Source: Bacillota bacterium
GTDB taxonomy: Bacteria; Bacillota; Clostridia; Christensenellales; SZUA-584
Reading direction: 5' to 3'
DNA: 42,072 nt
Assembly: GCA_023396555.1 (NCBI GenBank)
Contig: JAEWWC010000115.1
Span: 1-42,072, forward strand
A program made the translations under genes and the position numbers. Positions 1 to 7,081 of this stretch are shown here, piece by piece. The notes under the pieces were generated by a model. That model had not been told where the DNA came from. It ran no database searches and saw only the letters and a list, made by a program, of their open reading frames with translations. Position 1 is the first letter of the stretch; each line of letters opens with the position of its first letter.

Positions 1-99
1 CAGCCCCAGCACGTAAGCCAACACGGTGGATGCCAGCGTCATGTACAGCGTTTCGAGTATGCCTTTGCCGATCATATTCCAGACCGCTTCACTGAACAT
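1..99 (-). CDS. metI: Methionine ABC transporter permease MetI (N-terminal fragment, runs off the window)
   Basis: Only the first 33 codons are present; the gene continues beyond position 1. The ATG is at 97-99. The visible residues are a short amphipathic start followed by the beginning of a hydrophobic segment (MTLASTVLAYVLGL), which fits the first membrane helix of MetI-type permeases. The start overlaps the 3' end of the upstream metN reading frame by 11 bases, the usual metN-metI translational coupling. MetI would form the membrane channel of the MetNIQ D/L-methionine importer. Identity rests mainly on the neighbouring MetN with its NIL domain. Confidence 0.75.
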   Translation of the reverse strand, partial: MFSEAVWNMIGKGILETLYMTLASTVLAYVLGL

Positions 100-1155
100 A
101 GCCGTCCACCTCCTCCACTGTCAGCCCCTTGGCGCGCAGGTATTTGATCATCCCGTCCGCGACCGCGCTGCGGTCCGGCAGCTGCAGCACCATATGCCCG
201 AAGGCTTTCCCGTCGATGTCGCGCGTATCCGCAAACATGATGTTGACAGCCTGTCCGAACTCCAGCACCATGCCCGCCACCACAGGCTCATACGACGAGC
301 TGCCGTCAAACACGATGCGGCAACATCGTTCGCCGGCCACGGGCTCAAGCTGCCTGTCTTCAGCGTAGACGAGGCGGCGGGCTGCAGCCGATTTGGGACG
401 GGAGAATATCTCTTTCACCGCGCCTGATTCCACGATGCGGCTGTCATCGATGATGGCGACGCGCTGGCATATCTGCTCGATAACGCTCATCTCGTGCGTG
501 ATCACCACGATGGTGATGCCGAGACGCCTGTTGATGTCCTTGAGCAGCGTCAGTATCTCGCGTGTGGTGGCGGGGTCCAGTGCACTGGTGGCTTCGTCAC
601 ACAGCAGCACCTTAGGGTTGGTGGCCAATGCCCGCGCAATAGCTACACGCTGCCGCTGGCCGCCGGACAGCTGTGACGGATAGGCATTCTCCTTGTCCGC
701 CAACCCCACCATGGCGAGCAGCTCACGCCCCCGCCGCTGGGCCGTGTGCTTGTCCACGCCGGAAATCTCCAGCGGAAAGCATACGTTGCCAACGCCGTGC
801 GCTGCATCAGCAGGTTGAACAGTTGGAATATCATGCCTATGGACTTTCTCGCATGATTGAGCTGCGGCTTTGTCATCGCCCCCAGATTCTGCCCGTCTAT
901 ATACACATTACCGTTCGTTGGCTTCTCCAAAAGGTTGATGCACCGCACCAGCGTACTCTTGCCCGCACCGCTCATGCCGATGATGCCGAAAACCTCTCCT
1001 GCCCTGATATCCAGGGTGATATCCTTCAGCGCCTGCACCTCGCCTGCGCCGCCTGTAAACCGTTTGCTTAAGTTCTCAATGAAGATGATACCGTGATCCG
1101 AAACTGTTTGAACCGCTGCTTCTTTGAAGTTGTTGCCGACAGTGTTATCAGGCAT
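89..1155 (-). pseudogene. metN: Methionine ABC transporter ATP-binding protein MetN, interrupted by a single-base frameshift
   Basis: The N-terminal part (1155 down to about 793) carries Walker A (GMSGAGKST), the Q-loop region and the start of the helical domain. The reading frame then becomes nonsense after residues QRTA. The correct continuation (GNVCFPLEISGVDKHTAQ, signature LSGGQ, Walker B LLCDEATSALD, H-loop ITHEM, then a C-terminal NIL methionine-sensing domain) lies one frame away and ends at 89. One missing base near 790-800 restores a full-length MetN of about 354 residues. Everything else looks intact, so this is either a very recent mutation or a sequence error. The ATG at 1155 has a rather distant GGAG and gives an N-terminal extension of roughly 25 residues compared with typical MetN. 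Product: ATPase of the methionine importer, with metI immediately downstream. Confidence 0.85.
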
Positions 1156-1174
1156 CGTATATATTACTTCTCCT

Positions 1175-1192
1175 ATATTTTTTATATGTTTT
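1175..1192 (-). promoter_or_regulatory. AT-rich motif in metN leader, shared with cysK and the 36.6-39.4 kb operon
   Basis: On the plus strand this reads ATATTTTTTATATGTTTT. It matches ATATGTTTTATATGTTTT at 39465-39482 in 17 of 18 bases, and the cysK copy (2333-2350) in 16 of 18. It lies just upstream of the metN ribosome-binding site. A role as operator for a sulfur or methionine regulator is inference; AT-rich intergenic DNA can produce chance matches. Confidence 0.35.
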
Positions 1193-1205
1193 TACTGCAA
1201 AATTT

Positions 1206-1228
1206 AACGGCTGTTTCGCGCAGCCGTT
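1206..1228 (-). other. Hairpin in the metN leader
   Basis: Perfect 8-bp inverted repeat (AACGGCTG / CAGCCGTT) with a 7-nt loop inside the roughly 115-nt untranslated leader of metN, followed on the coding strand by AAATTTTGC. It could be a weak attenuator. It does not match the S-box or other SAM riboswitch consensus as far as I can see. Confidence 0.4.
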
Positions 1229-1277
1229 TCATGGTAGCAGACATCGCAGCAATTCAATTAAACCGCTCTATGGGCTG

Positions 1278-1306
1278 AATAAACCGTCTTTATACTTAGG
1301 CGTCAA
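1278..1306 (-). promoter_or_regulatory. Predicted sigma-A promoter of metN
   Basis: On the minus strand: -35 TTGACG (1301-1306), 17-nt spacer, -10 TTTATT (1278-1283). It sits just downstream of the cysK terminator and leaves a leader of about 115 nt before metN. Confidence 0.5.
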
Positions 1307-1316
1307 TTTTCTTTAA

Positions 1317-1346
1317 GGCCGGGCGGAGGCAGGCTCCGCACCGGCC
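1317..1346 (-). terminator. Rho-independent terminator of cysK
   Basis: A 12-bp GC-rich stem (GGCCGG-GCGGAG against CTCCGC-A-CCGGCC, one bulged A) lies 20 bases beyond the cysK stop. On the minus strand it is followed by TTAAAGAAAATT, an imperfect U-rich tail. Confidence 0.6.
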
Positions 1347-1367
1347 CGGAAGATGTGACAATATATA

Positions 1368-2303
1368 TTAGGATTCGGAAAACAATGCAGTGGAGAGATA
1401 ACGTTCGCCAGTGTCAGGCAGCACCACAACGATGTTCTTTCCTGCGTTCTCGGGGCGTTTGGCGAGCTCCGTGGCCGCCCATGCCGCCGCGCCGGACGAT
1501 ATGCCGATCAGCAGGCCTTCCGTTTTGGCGATCTCACGGCCTACCACAAACGCATCCTCATTCTTGACGGTGATGATCTCGTCGTATATCTTGGTGTTGA
1601 GCACGGCGGGAACGAAGCCCGGCCCGATGCCCTGTATCTTGTGCGGCCCCGGACGCCCCTCGGACAACACCGGAGAATCCGCCGGTTCTACCACCACGAT
1701 CTTGACGTCAGGGTTCTTGGACTTTAAGTATTCACCCACTCCCGTCACCGTGCCGCCCGTGCCCGCGCCGGATACGAATATGTCCACCTGTCCGTCCGTG
1801 TCTTCCCAGATTTCGGGGCCCGTCGTCGATTTGTGAATCGCCGGGTTGGCCGGGTTATCGAACTGGCCGGGAATGAATCCGTTCGGTATTTCCTGTGCCA
1901 ATTCTTCCGCCTTGGCGATAGCGCCCTTCATGCCCTTCGCGCCCTCGGTGAGCACCAACTCCGCGCCGTAGGCCTTGAGCAGATTGCGGCGCTCCACGCT
2001 CATCGTCTCGGGCATCGTCAGTACGATACGGTAACCTCTTGCAGCAGCCACAGAAGCGAGGCCGATACCGGTGTTGCCGCTCGTCGGCTCGATGATGACG
2101 CTGCCCGGTTTCAGCAGACCCTTTTGCTCCGCGTCCTCAATCATCGCCTTGGCAATTCTGTCCTTCACGCTGCCGGCCGGGTTGTAGTATTCCAGCTTGG
2201 CGATAACCTTCGCCTTCAGATCGTGCTTTTTCTCGTAGTTGGTCAGCTCAAGCAGCGGCGTCTTGCCGATCAGATCCGTCAGACTCTTATATACCTTTGC
2301 CAT
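1368..2303 (-). CDS. cysK: Cysteine synthase A (O-acetylserine sulfhydrylase)
   Basis: PLP enzyme that makes L-cysteine from O-acetylserine and sulfide in the cytoplasm. The 311 residues match the family length. Visible motifs are the PLP-lysine context NPAGSVKDRI, the substrate loop PTSGNTGIGL, the phosphate-binding GAGTGGTVTG and the PLP-ring serine in GISSGAAAW. The stop is close after DTGERYLST, as in CysK. It starts at an ATG preceded by AGGAGG. It is monocistronic, with its own strong promoter and a terminator. The AT-rich motif over its start site is shared with metN and the 36.6-39.4 kb operon, suggesting control by sulfur or cysteine status (inference). Confidence 0.96.
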   Translation of the reverse strand: MAKVYKSLTDLIGKTPLLELTNYEKKHDLKAKVIAKLEYYNPAGSVKDRIAKAMIEDAEQKGLLKPGSVIIEPTSGNTGIGLASVAAARGYRIVLTMPETMSVERRNLLKAYGAELVLTEGAKGMKGAIAKAEELAQEIPNGFIPGQFDNPANPAIHKSTTGPEIWEDTDGQVDIFVSGAGTGGTVTGVGEYLKSKNPDVKIVVVEPADSPVLSEGRPGPHKIQGIGPGFVPAVLNTKIYDEIITVKNEDAFVVGREIAKTEGLLIGISSGAAAWAATELAKRPENAGKNIVVVLPDTGERYLSTALFSES

Positions 2304-2332
2304 TTTGTCGCCTCCTAGACATTATATTTCAT

Positions 2333-2351
2333 ATATGTTTTATATGCTTTA
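2333..2351 (-). promoter_or_regulatory. Candidate operator overlapping the cysK transcription start
   Basis: Plus-strand ATATGTTTTATATGCTTTA, a direct repeat of ATATG with a 9-nt period. It lies immediately downstream of the cysK -10, where a repressor would block initiation. It is identical to the 39465 copy at 18 of 19 positions. Confidence 0.4.
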
Positions 2352-2379
2352 TAATATGCCTGCATAGCTATTCTGTCAA
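2351..2379 (-). promoter_or_regulatory. Sigma-A promoter of cysK
   Basis: On the minus strand: perfect -35 TTGACA (2374-2379), 17-nt spacer, -10 TATTAT (2351-2356). The start site would be near 2344, giving a leader of about 40 nt with an AGGAGG site. Confidence 0.8.
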
Positions 2380-2516
2380 TACCTTTTTATTATATTCTAT
2401 AAATTTTTCATATCACCTTTGTATGAATTATTCCGAAACAAACACCTTAATAAAAAATGCCTAATTGCCAAAGCAATACAGGCTCTTTTTCTGATAAGTG
2501 TGCTGCCGGAGGTCGT

Positions 2517-3410
2517 TCATCCTTCCAGCAGACGCCGGACCGACGCTTTGTTAAAACCGCGGCCGATGAAAGTAAGCCGAGGCTCCTCATGCAGCCGGGC
2601 AGGCTGTAGCACCACGTCGTCCATCGCCATGTTCAGCCGCCGTAGCTGCCCATCCACGACGACAACTCCTTTAATGCGCAGAAACTCCCCCAGCTTTCCG
2701 GACTGTACACGCTCTATGAAACGCTCATAGCTTTCTGCTGTGAACTCCGCTTCCGGCTTCATTGTCACCACGTCGAAATGTGCGTGGCCGTGGCCGCTCA
2801 CCCATACGAGTTCCCCGTCGCTGTCAGCGCTCAGCAAATCGCCAATAAAGCCTTCTTCATCCCACCGGCGCGCAACCACCGCGGCCTGCGGCGCGACGGT
2901 TTTGAGGTCGCAGATCAGCTCGCTCAGGTCTCCCGTAAACCGCTCCAGCTTGCTCACCACGATAACGGAAGAATTCTTCAGCTGGTTCTCAATAAAGCTG
3001 CCGGCCAGCAGGGCGCGCTTCTGTATGTTCAGGCTATCTGCCACTGCCACCGTGCGGCGGATGCGGCAATGGTTACGGATGAATTCGTCTTTCAGCACAT
3101 CTTCAAAGCGGTCGTAAATGAATATACCGGACGTCTCGAATACGATCCGGTCCGGCGAGAGCTTTTTGATAATATCGTGCAGCGCCTGCGTCAATTCGAT
3201 ACGCAGCGTGCAGCAGATGCAGCCATTGGATAACGTTACCGCACTGAACCCCTCGCTGCGCATCAGCTCCGCGTCGGTATCCGTCTCGCCGAACTCGTTG
3301 ACGATATAGACAGCCCGTTCACCTTCTTTGATGTAATACGACAGCAGTATGTTGGCCAGCGTCGTCTTGCCCGCTCCCAGAAAACCCGATATCACGTCCA
3401 GCTCGATCAT
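2517..3410 (-). CDS. CobW/COG0523-family GTP-binding protein (predicted metallochaperone)
   Basis: A 297-residue G3E-family GTPase. It begins with the P-loop GFLGAGKTT around residue 8-16, has the family metal-binding motif CxCC in NGCICC, a switch region (IVFETSGI) and a VSK guanine-specificity element. The C-terminal CobW_C domain is short and contains a GHGHAHFD cluster that could bind metal. I chose the ATG at 3408-3410 because the longer frame runs into the upstream gene and GGGGG precedes this ATG. It follows the corrinoid-protein gene by one base and is therefore co-transcribed with mtaB-mtaC. COG0523 proteins insert Zn or Co into client enzymes; here the likely client is zinc-dependent MtaB or the corrinoid system (inference from context). 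Confidence 0.85.
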   Translation of the reverse strand: MIELDVISGFLGAGKTTLANILLSYYIKEGERAVYIVNEFGETDTDAELMRSEGFSAVTLSNGCICCTLRIELTQALHDIIKKLSPDRIVFETSGIFIYDRFEDVLKDEFIRNHCRIRRTVAVADSLNIQKRALLAGSFIENQLKNSSVIVVSKLERFTGDLSELICDLKTVAPQAAVVARRWDEEGFIGDLLSADSDGELVWVSGHGHAHFDVVTMKPEAEFTAESYERFIERVQSGKLGEFLRIKGVVVVDGQLRRLNMAMDDVVLQPARLHEEPRLTFIGRGFNKASVRRLLEG

Positions 3411-3411
3411 G

Positions 3412-4140
3412 TCATCCCCCACGCGCGTTTTCCAGCAGTATATCACATTTTTCAGTATGGGTAACAGATATGCGCCCAGAACTGCCCCTCGCCAACAGCG
3501 ATTTCGCGAGTTCAGCGGCGCTGGCTGCGTCGGGGGTGTAGCCATCCGCCCCGATCAGATCGCAGAACGCCTGTGTAACGGGCGCGCCGCCTACCAGCAC
3601 CTTCACGGAATCGCGCAGGCCGGCGTCAATCAGCGCCTCGATCACCACGCGCTGCTGGTCCATCGTGGCGGTGAGCAGCGCAGACAATGCGACGATCTGT
3701 GGCCGGTGCGTCCGTACCGCTTCCACGATATCTGTCGCCGTCCTGTTGACGCCGAGGTCCACCACTTCCAAGCCGCTGCCCTCCATCATCATGCGCACCA
3801 GGTTCTTGCCCACGTCGTGCATATCGCCCTTCACCGTTGCCAGCACCACCTTGCCGATGGGCTCGACGCCCTCGCCGACCAGACCGGAGCGTAGCAGCGA
3901 CATGCCGCGGTTGAGAGCACGGGCGGCCACCAGCACTTCGGGCACATACACCTCGTTCTTACGGAATTTGACGCCCAGACGCCGCATGCCTTCCAGCAGA
4001 CCGTCATATAATATTTGCTCGGCAGGCACGCCGACCTCCAGCGCCTGCGAAACCAGGGCGGCCACATAGTCGGCCCGCCCCGTCTGCACAGCGCCGGATA
4101 TCAGCGATACCCGGGACATGTTGTTGTTCATTCTCGTCAT
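3412..4140 (-). CDS. mtaC: Methanol-type corrinoid protein (MtaC-like)
   Basis: A 242-residue corrinoid carrier with the standard layout: an N-terminal helical cap (about residues 10-90, B12-binding_2) and a Rossmann cobalamin-binding domain (about 95-215). The cobalt-ligating motif DxHxxG is present as D106-M-H108-D-V-G111, followed by the GG of VLVGGAPVT. The ATG overlaps the mtaB stop as ATGA, so translation is coupled. It accepts the methyl group of methanol from MtaB on Co(I) and passes it to a second methyltransferase that is not in this window. A C-terminal tail of about 30 residues after the domain has no recognised motif. Closely related carriers serve methylamine or methoxyl substrates; the adjacent MtaB decides the assignment. 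Confidence 0.88.
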   Translation of the reverse strand: MTRMNNNMSRVSLISGAVQTGRADYVAALVSQALEVGVPAEQILYDGLLEGMRRLGVKFRKNEVYVPEVLVAARALNRGMSLLRSGLVGEGVEPIGKVVLATVKGDMHDVGKNLVRMMMEGSGLEVVDLGVNRTATDIVEAVRTHRPQIVALSALLTATMDQQRVVIEALIDAGLRDSVKVLVGGAPVTQAFCDLIGADGYTPDAASAAELAKSLLARGSSGRISVTHTEKCDILLENARGG

Positions 4141-5519
4141 TTCATATCATATTTGGCCGGGTCCAGCTTCTCGCACTGCGGTATCATGTCCGCCGCCAGC
4201 GTCTGCGCGTCGGCAGGCAGCGCATCCACATCTTCAGCCAGTCGCTCCAGCCACATCAATTCCTTGTCGTCCAACTGCAGCTTGCCGCCCTTATGCGCCT
4301 TGTCCAACGCATCCACCGTGAGCGCCGCAGCCTTTTTGATGCGTGCGTAATGCGTGTCTTCCTTGACCAGCTCCTTGGATATATCCAGCACCACGTCGGG
4401 GCGCAGCACGTAGGCCTGCGGGTCGAGAGCGCTGTCCGAATCCGCCAGCAGGTCGCGCATCAGCAGCGCCGTATCCTTGCCGCGCTTGGACGCCTCGTTC
4501 ATCAGGCGGCAGTCGTAGGCCAGCTGTTCAAAGCTCACCGTGGGCGCCATGCCGCCCAGCAGCTTGATGTTCTGTATCGATTCGTTGCTCCACAGGTCCG
4601 CCAGGCAGGCCGCGATGTTGCCCACCGGGCTTAAGTGCGCGCACGCGCTGGTACGGCCTTCCGTCGTTATCGGCGTGCCGGTGATGGCCTTCACATAGAC
4701 ACCTTCGTAGCCGCAGTCCTTGTGCGGACCCTTCGCGCCGCACTCGATAGCGACGAGGCTGCGCACCGCCGTCATCACGCGCACCACGGCGGAGAACACC
4801 TTGGGGATGTAGTTCCTGTCCGCCAGCACCATCGCGGTATTAGCAAAGCCACACGCCGTGTCGCCAGAGGCCACCGTGCCCGTTTTGTCCGCAATGCCCA
4901 CGATTTCTGTCCATAGCTTCTCCATGTCCGTGCAGCCCAGCACCGACAGCGCGAACACCGACTTGGCAATGTCGCAGTACATGATCGCCTCGTCATGCAC
5001 CTCCTTGCCGCCCACCGATTCGATGGCCAGCAGGTCCGCCCCCGCTTTGGCGCAGCCTTCAAACGTCTCCAGCATGTTGTCCCAGTGACGTCCTCGCCAC
5101 ATGTGGACAAGGTCGCTGCCTTCGCGGATGTCGTTGGGCGTGATGCGCACCGCGCCCTTGATGCCATACTTGTCCGCGTGCTCCTTGATCGTTTCCACCA
5201 CCGCCGAGCACACCTCGATGCCCCACTGTGGGTTGAACGTCATCGGCGGCAGCGTCTCGATCTCCGCCACGAAGCCGGGAACGTGCAGGTCGCGCGCGCG
5301 TTCGCATATGCCGTTCAATATTTCCCTGTAATGCCGCAGCACTTCCGGCATCGTGTTCTGCTCGATCATCATCGTGGGCAGCGTGAAATTGACCTCGGGA
5401 TAAAGCGTCCCCCCGCCAATCACCATGCCGTTTTTCAGCGTCACCGGATATATTGCCTGAGCGTAAATTAAATCGTCCAGATTCTGATATGCCGTTGAAT
5501 TGAAGCTTTGTCTGGCCAT
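4137..5519 (-). CDS. mtaB: Methanol--corrinoid protein co-methyltransferase MtaB
   Basis: A TIM-barrel zinc enzyme that activates methanol and methylates the corrinoid of MtaC. The 460 residues match the family length. The zinc ligands known from the Methanosarcina enzyme (Glu164, Cys220, Cys269) correspond to Glu167 (LAIESVGG), Cys223 (DTACGFANTAM) and Cys269 (HKDCGYEG) here. I chose the ATG at 5517-5519, 8 nt after GGAG; a GTG one codon upstream is also possible. It is the first gene of mtaB-mtaC-COG0523. In bacteria this system feeds methanol methyl groups into the Wood-Ljungdahl pathway, so acetogenic use of methanol is plausible. No MtaA or MtvA partner and no reductive activator (RamA-like) are visible nearby. 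Confidence 0.93.
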   Translation of the reverse strand: MARQSFNSTAYQNLDDLIYAQAIYPVTLKNGMVIGGGTLYPEVNFTLPTMMIEQNTMPEVLRHYREILNGICERARDLHVPGFVAEIETLPPMTFNPQWGIEVCSAVVETIKEHADKYGIKGAVRITPNDIREGSDLVHMWRGRHWDNMLETFEGCAKAGADLLAIESVGGKEVHDEAIMYCDIAKSVFALSVLGCTDMEKLWTEIVGIADKTGTVASGDTACGFANTAMVLADRNYIPKVFSAVVRVMTAVRSLVAIECGAKGPHKDCGYEGVYVKAITGTPITTEGRTSACAHLSPVGNIAACLADLWSNESIQNIKLLGGMAPTVSFEQLAYDCRLMNEASKRGKDTALLMRDLLADSDSALDPQAYVLRPDVVLDISKELVKEDTHYARIKKAAALTVDALDKAHKGGKLQLDDKELMWLERLAEDVDALPADAQTLAADMIPQCEKLDPAKYDMK

Positions 5520-5695
5520 CACAAATTCTCCTTTTTCACTTTGATGCCCATAGTATAACGCGGAGGTACAGCTTATTTCTTGAAGGATATTTTGATTTAT
5601 AGAAATATTTTAGCCTATTCCTATAGCGTTTATATGATATTGTTGCATGCCCAATGTTCTAATTGTTCCTTATTATGCCCTATCAAAACATTTTA

Positions 5696-5724
5696 TTGCA
5701 TTCTGCATCCCTTTATGGTATGTT
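5696..5724 (+). promoter_or_regulatory. Predicted promoter of the HTH-DUF4180 pair
   Basis: -35 TTGCAT (5696-5701), 17-nt spacer, -10 TATGTT (5719-5724). It lies 24 bases ahead of the HTH gene in the 228-base divergent region shared with mtaB. I found no convincing minus-strand promoter for mtaB here, only an isolated TATACT near 5556. Confidence 0.4.
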
Positions 5725-5747
5725 GTTATTGATACTGAGGTGATAAA

Positions 5748-6194
5748 ATGAGCGATAAGTTCTATTCTGTAGAGAGCATTGCCCAGATGCTGGGCATTCA
5801 TCCCAAGACGGTACGCCGCTACATTACTGAAGGCAAGCTTCGGGCGGCAAAAGTGGGCAAGCAATATCGCGTGACCGGGCACGACCTGAGTCTTTTCGTG
5901 GAAAATCATAGCCCCGACGTGAATTCAGGCAGTGGGAATACAAGCAGTCCGGAAACGCTGACCGTCTCCGCTGTAGCGGATATCAATGCGCGGGACAGGA
6001 ATGAGGCGGACAGAATTTCTTCCATGCTGCTGGCCGTGATGAACACCCAGGATCCGCTGCTGAACCGAACCTCCCTTAACGTGCGGCAATACGAGGGCGG
6101 CCACCAACTGCGCGTGATGCTGTGGGGCAATGTGCGCTTTGTGATACAGATGCTGGAGTGCATAGAGACGCTTGGAGGTTCGGATGAAGATTAA
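5748..6194 (+). CDS. Excisionase/MerR-type helix-turn-helix DNA-binding protein
   Basis: 148 residues. Residues 4-50 form a winged HTH of the excisionase/MerR type (YSVESIAQMLGIHPKTVRRY followed by a wing KVGKQYRVTGHDL). After a Ser/Asn-rich linker (about 53-70) a C-terminal domain of about 75 residues follows that I cannot name. The gene overlaps the DUF4180 gene by 11 bases, and the pair is divergent from mtaB. It may sense a signal and regulate either its own operon or mtaBC; neither is shown by sequence. The HTH type is clear, but excisionase function is unlikely because there is no integrase or att site nearby. Confidence 0.8.
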   Translation: MSDKFYSVESIAQMLGIHPKTVRRYITEGKLRAAKVGKQYRVTGHDLSLFVENHSPDVNSGSGNTSSPETLTVSAVADINARDRNEADRISSMLLAVMNTQDPLLNRTSLNVRQYEGGHQLRVMLWGNVRFVIQMLECIETLGGSDED

Positions 6195-6546
6195 CTATTT
6201 GAAACATAACGATGTAAGCATCGCCGTACTGGAGCAGGGTATGATCGTGTCGATGGCTGATGCGCTGGATTTGATCGCCACGGCGGGTTATAACGGCGCT
6301 GCCGGAGTGGTCGTGCCTATGGAGCTGCTCACGCCGGAATTCTTTGACCTGAAAACGCGCCTGGCCGGGGATATACTGCAAAAATGCGTCAACTACGGTA
6401 TGCGGATTGCCATCGTCGGGGATTTCTCCGGGTTCACGAGCAAGAGCCTCGCTGACTTTATACGTGAGTCCAACAGGGGACGGCACGTGTTCTTTAAAGC
6501 GACCGTCGATGAAGCGACAAACGTGCTGGTGGCGCTAGACGATTAG
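6184..6546 (+). CDS. DUF4180 domain protein
   Basis: 120 residues. The start is the ATG at 6184 with GGAGG eight bases upstream; this RBS lies inside the preceding gene, so the two are translationally coupled. The whole protein is one DUF4180 domain with its characteristic stretches ADALDLI, FFDLKTRLAGDILQK, AIVGDF and SLADFIRESNRG. The function of the family is unknown, and it looks like a small soluble alpha/beta protein. The pairing with an HTH gene suggests a regulator-partner unit. A hairpin terminator follows at 6577-6613. Confidence 0.85.
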   Translation: MKINYLKHNDVSIAVLEQGMIVSMADALDLIATAGYNGAAGVVVPMELLTPEFFDLKTRLAGDILQKCVNYGMRIAIVGDFSGFTSKSLADFIRESNRGRHVFFKATVDEATNVLVALDD

Positions 6547-6576
6547 CTCTCTCCCGTTTTTCAAACCGGACAATAA

Positions 6577-6613
6577 AAACAGCCTCATCCGTTATAACCG
6601 GAAGGGGCTGTTT
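6577..6613. terminator. Bidirectional terminator between convergent genes
   Basis: Outer stem AAACAGCC (6577-6584) / GGCTGTTT (6606-6613) with an additional inner TCCG/CGGA pairing. On the minus strand it is followed by TTATTG after a run of T, so it best serves the minus-strand gene starting at 7046; on the plus strand it ends the DUF4180 transcript. Confidence 0.7.
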
Positions 6614-6617
6614 GGTG

Positions 6618-7046
6618 TCAATATGTGTAAAACCCTTCTGTCCAGTGCTCCTTATTTATCTCATATTCATCAATACTAAAGCCATCTGGGTACGCAATAA
6701 ATTTACTTATCATTTTGTACTTCGCTTTGGCTCTTTTAGCCTTTTTAAAGCTTGAATAAACTCCGAGATCTGTTATGTAATCAAACTCCGTCCCATCATA
6801 ATACTCATGCGCTAAATAGAAAACCGAACCTGTATAATCTCCAGCGATATCATTGAAATCGTCAATATCAACATCCCACTCTTCAATAACAAAATCATCA
6901 GGATAATCATGGAAACCGGTTATATTTTTAAATTTTTCTATGGTTTCTTCAGCTTTACTAATTGGAGAATAAAACCCAATGAGCTCAGTTGACCAAGCAT
7001 CCTCTCCCATTGGCCTTGAATGCTTTAGCATATACACTTTTCTCAT
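6618..7046 (-). CDS. Small protein of two tandem DUF7336-like domains
   Basis: 142 residues, using the ATG at 7044-7046 preceded by AGGTG; the longer frame overlaps the gltS gene. The protein contains the same unit twice. Residues ~3-60 run from KVYMLKHS through LIGFYSPISKAEETIEKFK to DYPDDFVIEEWDVD. Residues ~75-138 run from VFYLAHEYYD through LGVYSSFKKAKRAKAKYK to AYPDGFSIDEYEIN and end HWTEGF. The unit resembles small acidic proteins classed as DUF7336 (name from memory, moderately sure). No catalytic motif is visible. Base composition is clearly more AT-rich than the neighbours, hinting at acquisition. Confidence 0.7.
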   Translation of the reverse strand: MRKVYMLKHSRPMGEDAWSTELIGFYSPISKAEETIEKFKNITGFHDYPDDFVIEEWDVDIDDFNDIAGDYTGSVFYLAHEYYDGTEFDYITDLGVYSSFKKAKRAKAKYKMISKFIAYPDGFSIDEYEINKEHWTEGFYTY

Positions 7047-7081
7047 TATGCGCACCTGCCTTCTAAGCCATTGGGAATAAA

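Noticed and set aside
1156..1316. A SAM-type riboswitch in the metN leader
   Set aside because: I looked for the S-box consensus and its multi-stem layout and found only one simple hairpin.
3411..3545. N-terminal extension of the CobW-like protein up to 3545
   Set aside because: It overlaps mtaC by over 130 bases and lacks a start with RBS; the P-loop would be far from the N terminus.
5523..5747. A cobalamin riboswitch ahead of mtaB
   Set aside because: No B12-box-like conserved core was visible on the minus strand; the leader seems simple.
5748..6194. Phage excisionase as part of an integrated element
   Set aside because: The HTH fold is similar, but no integrase, att repeats or phage genes are nearby.
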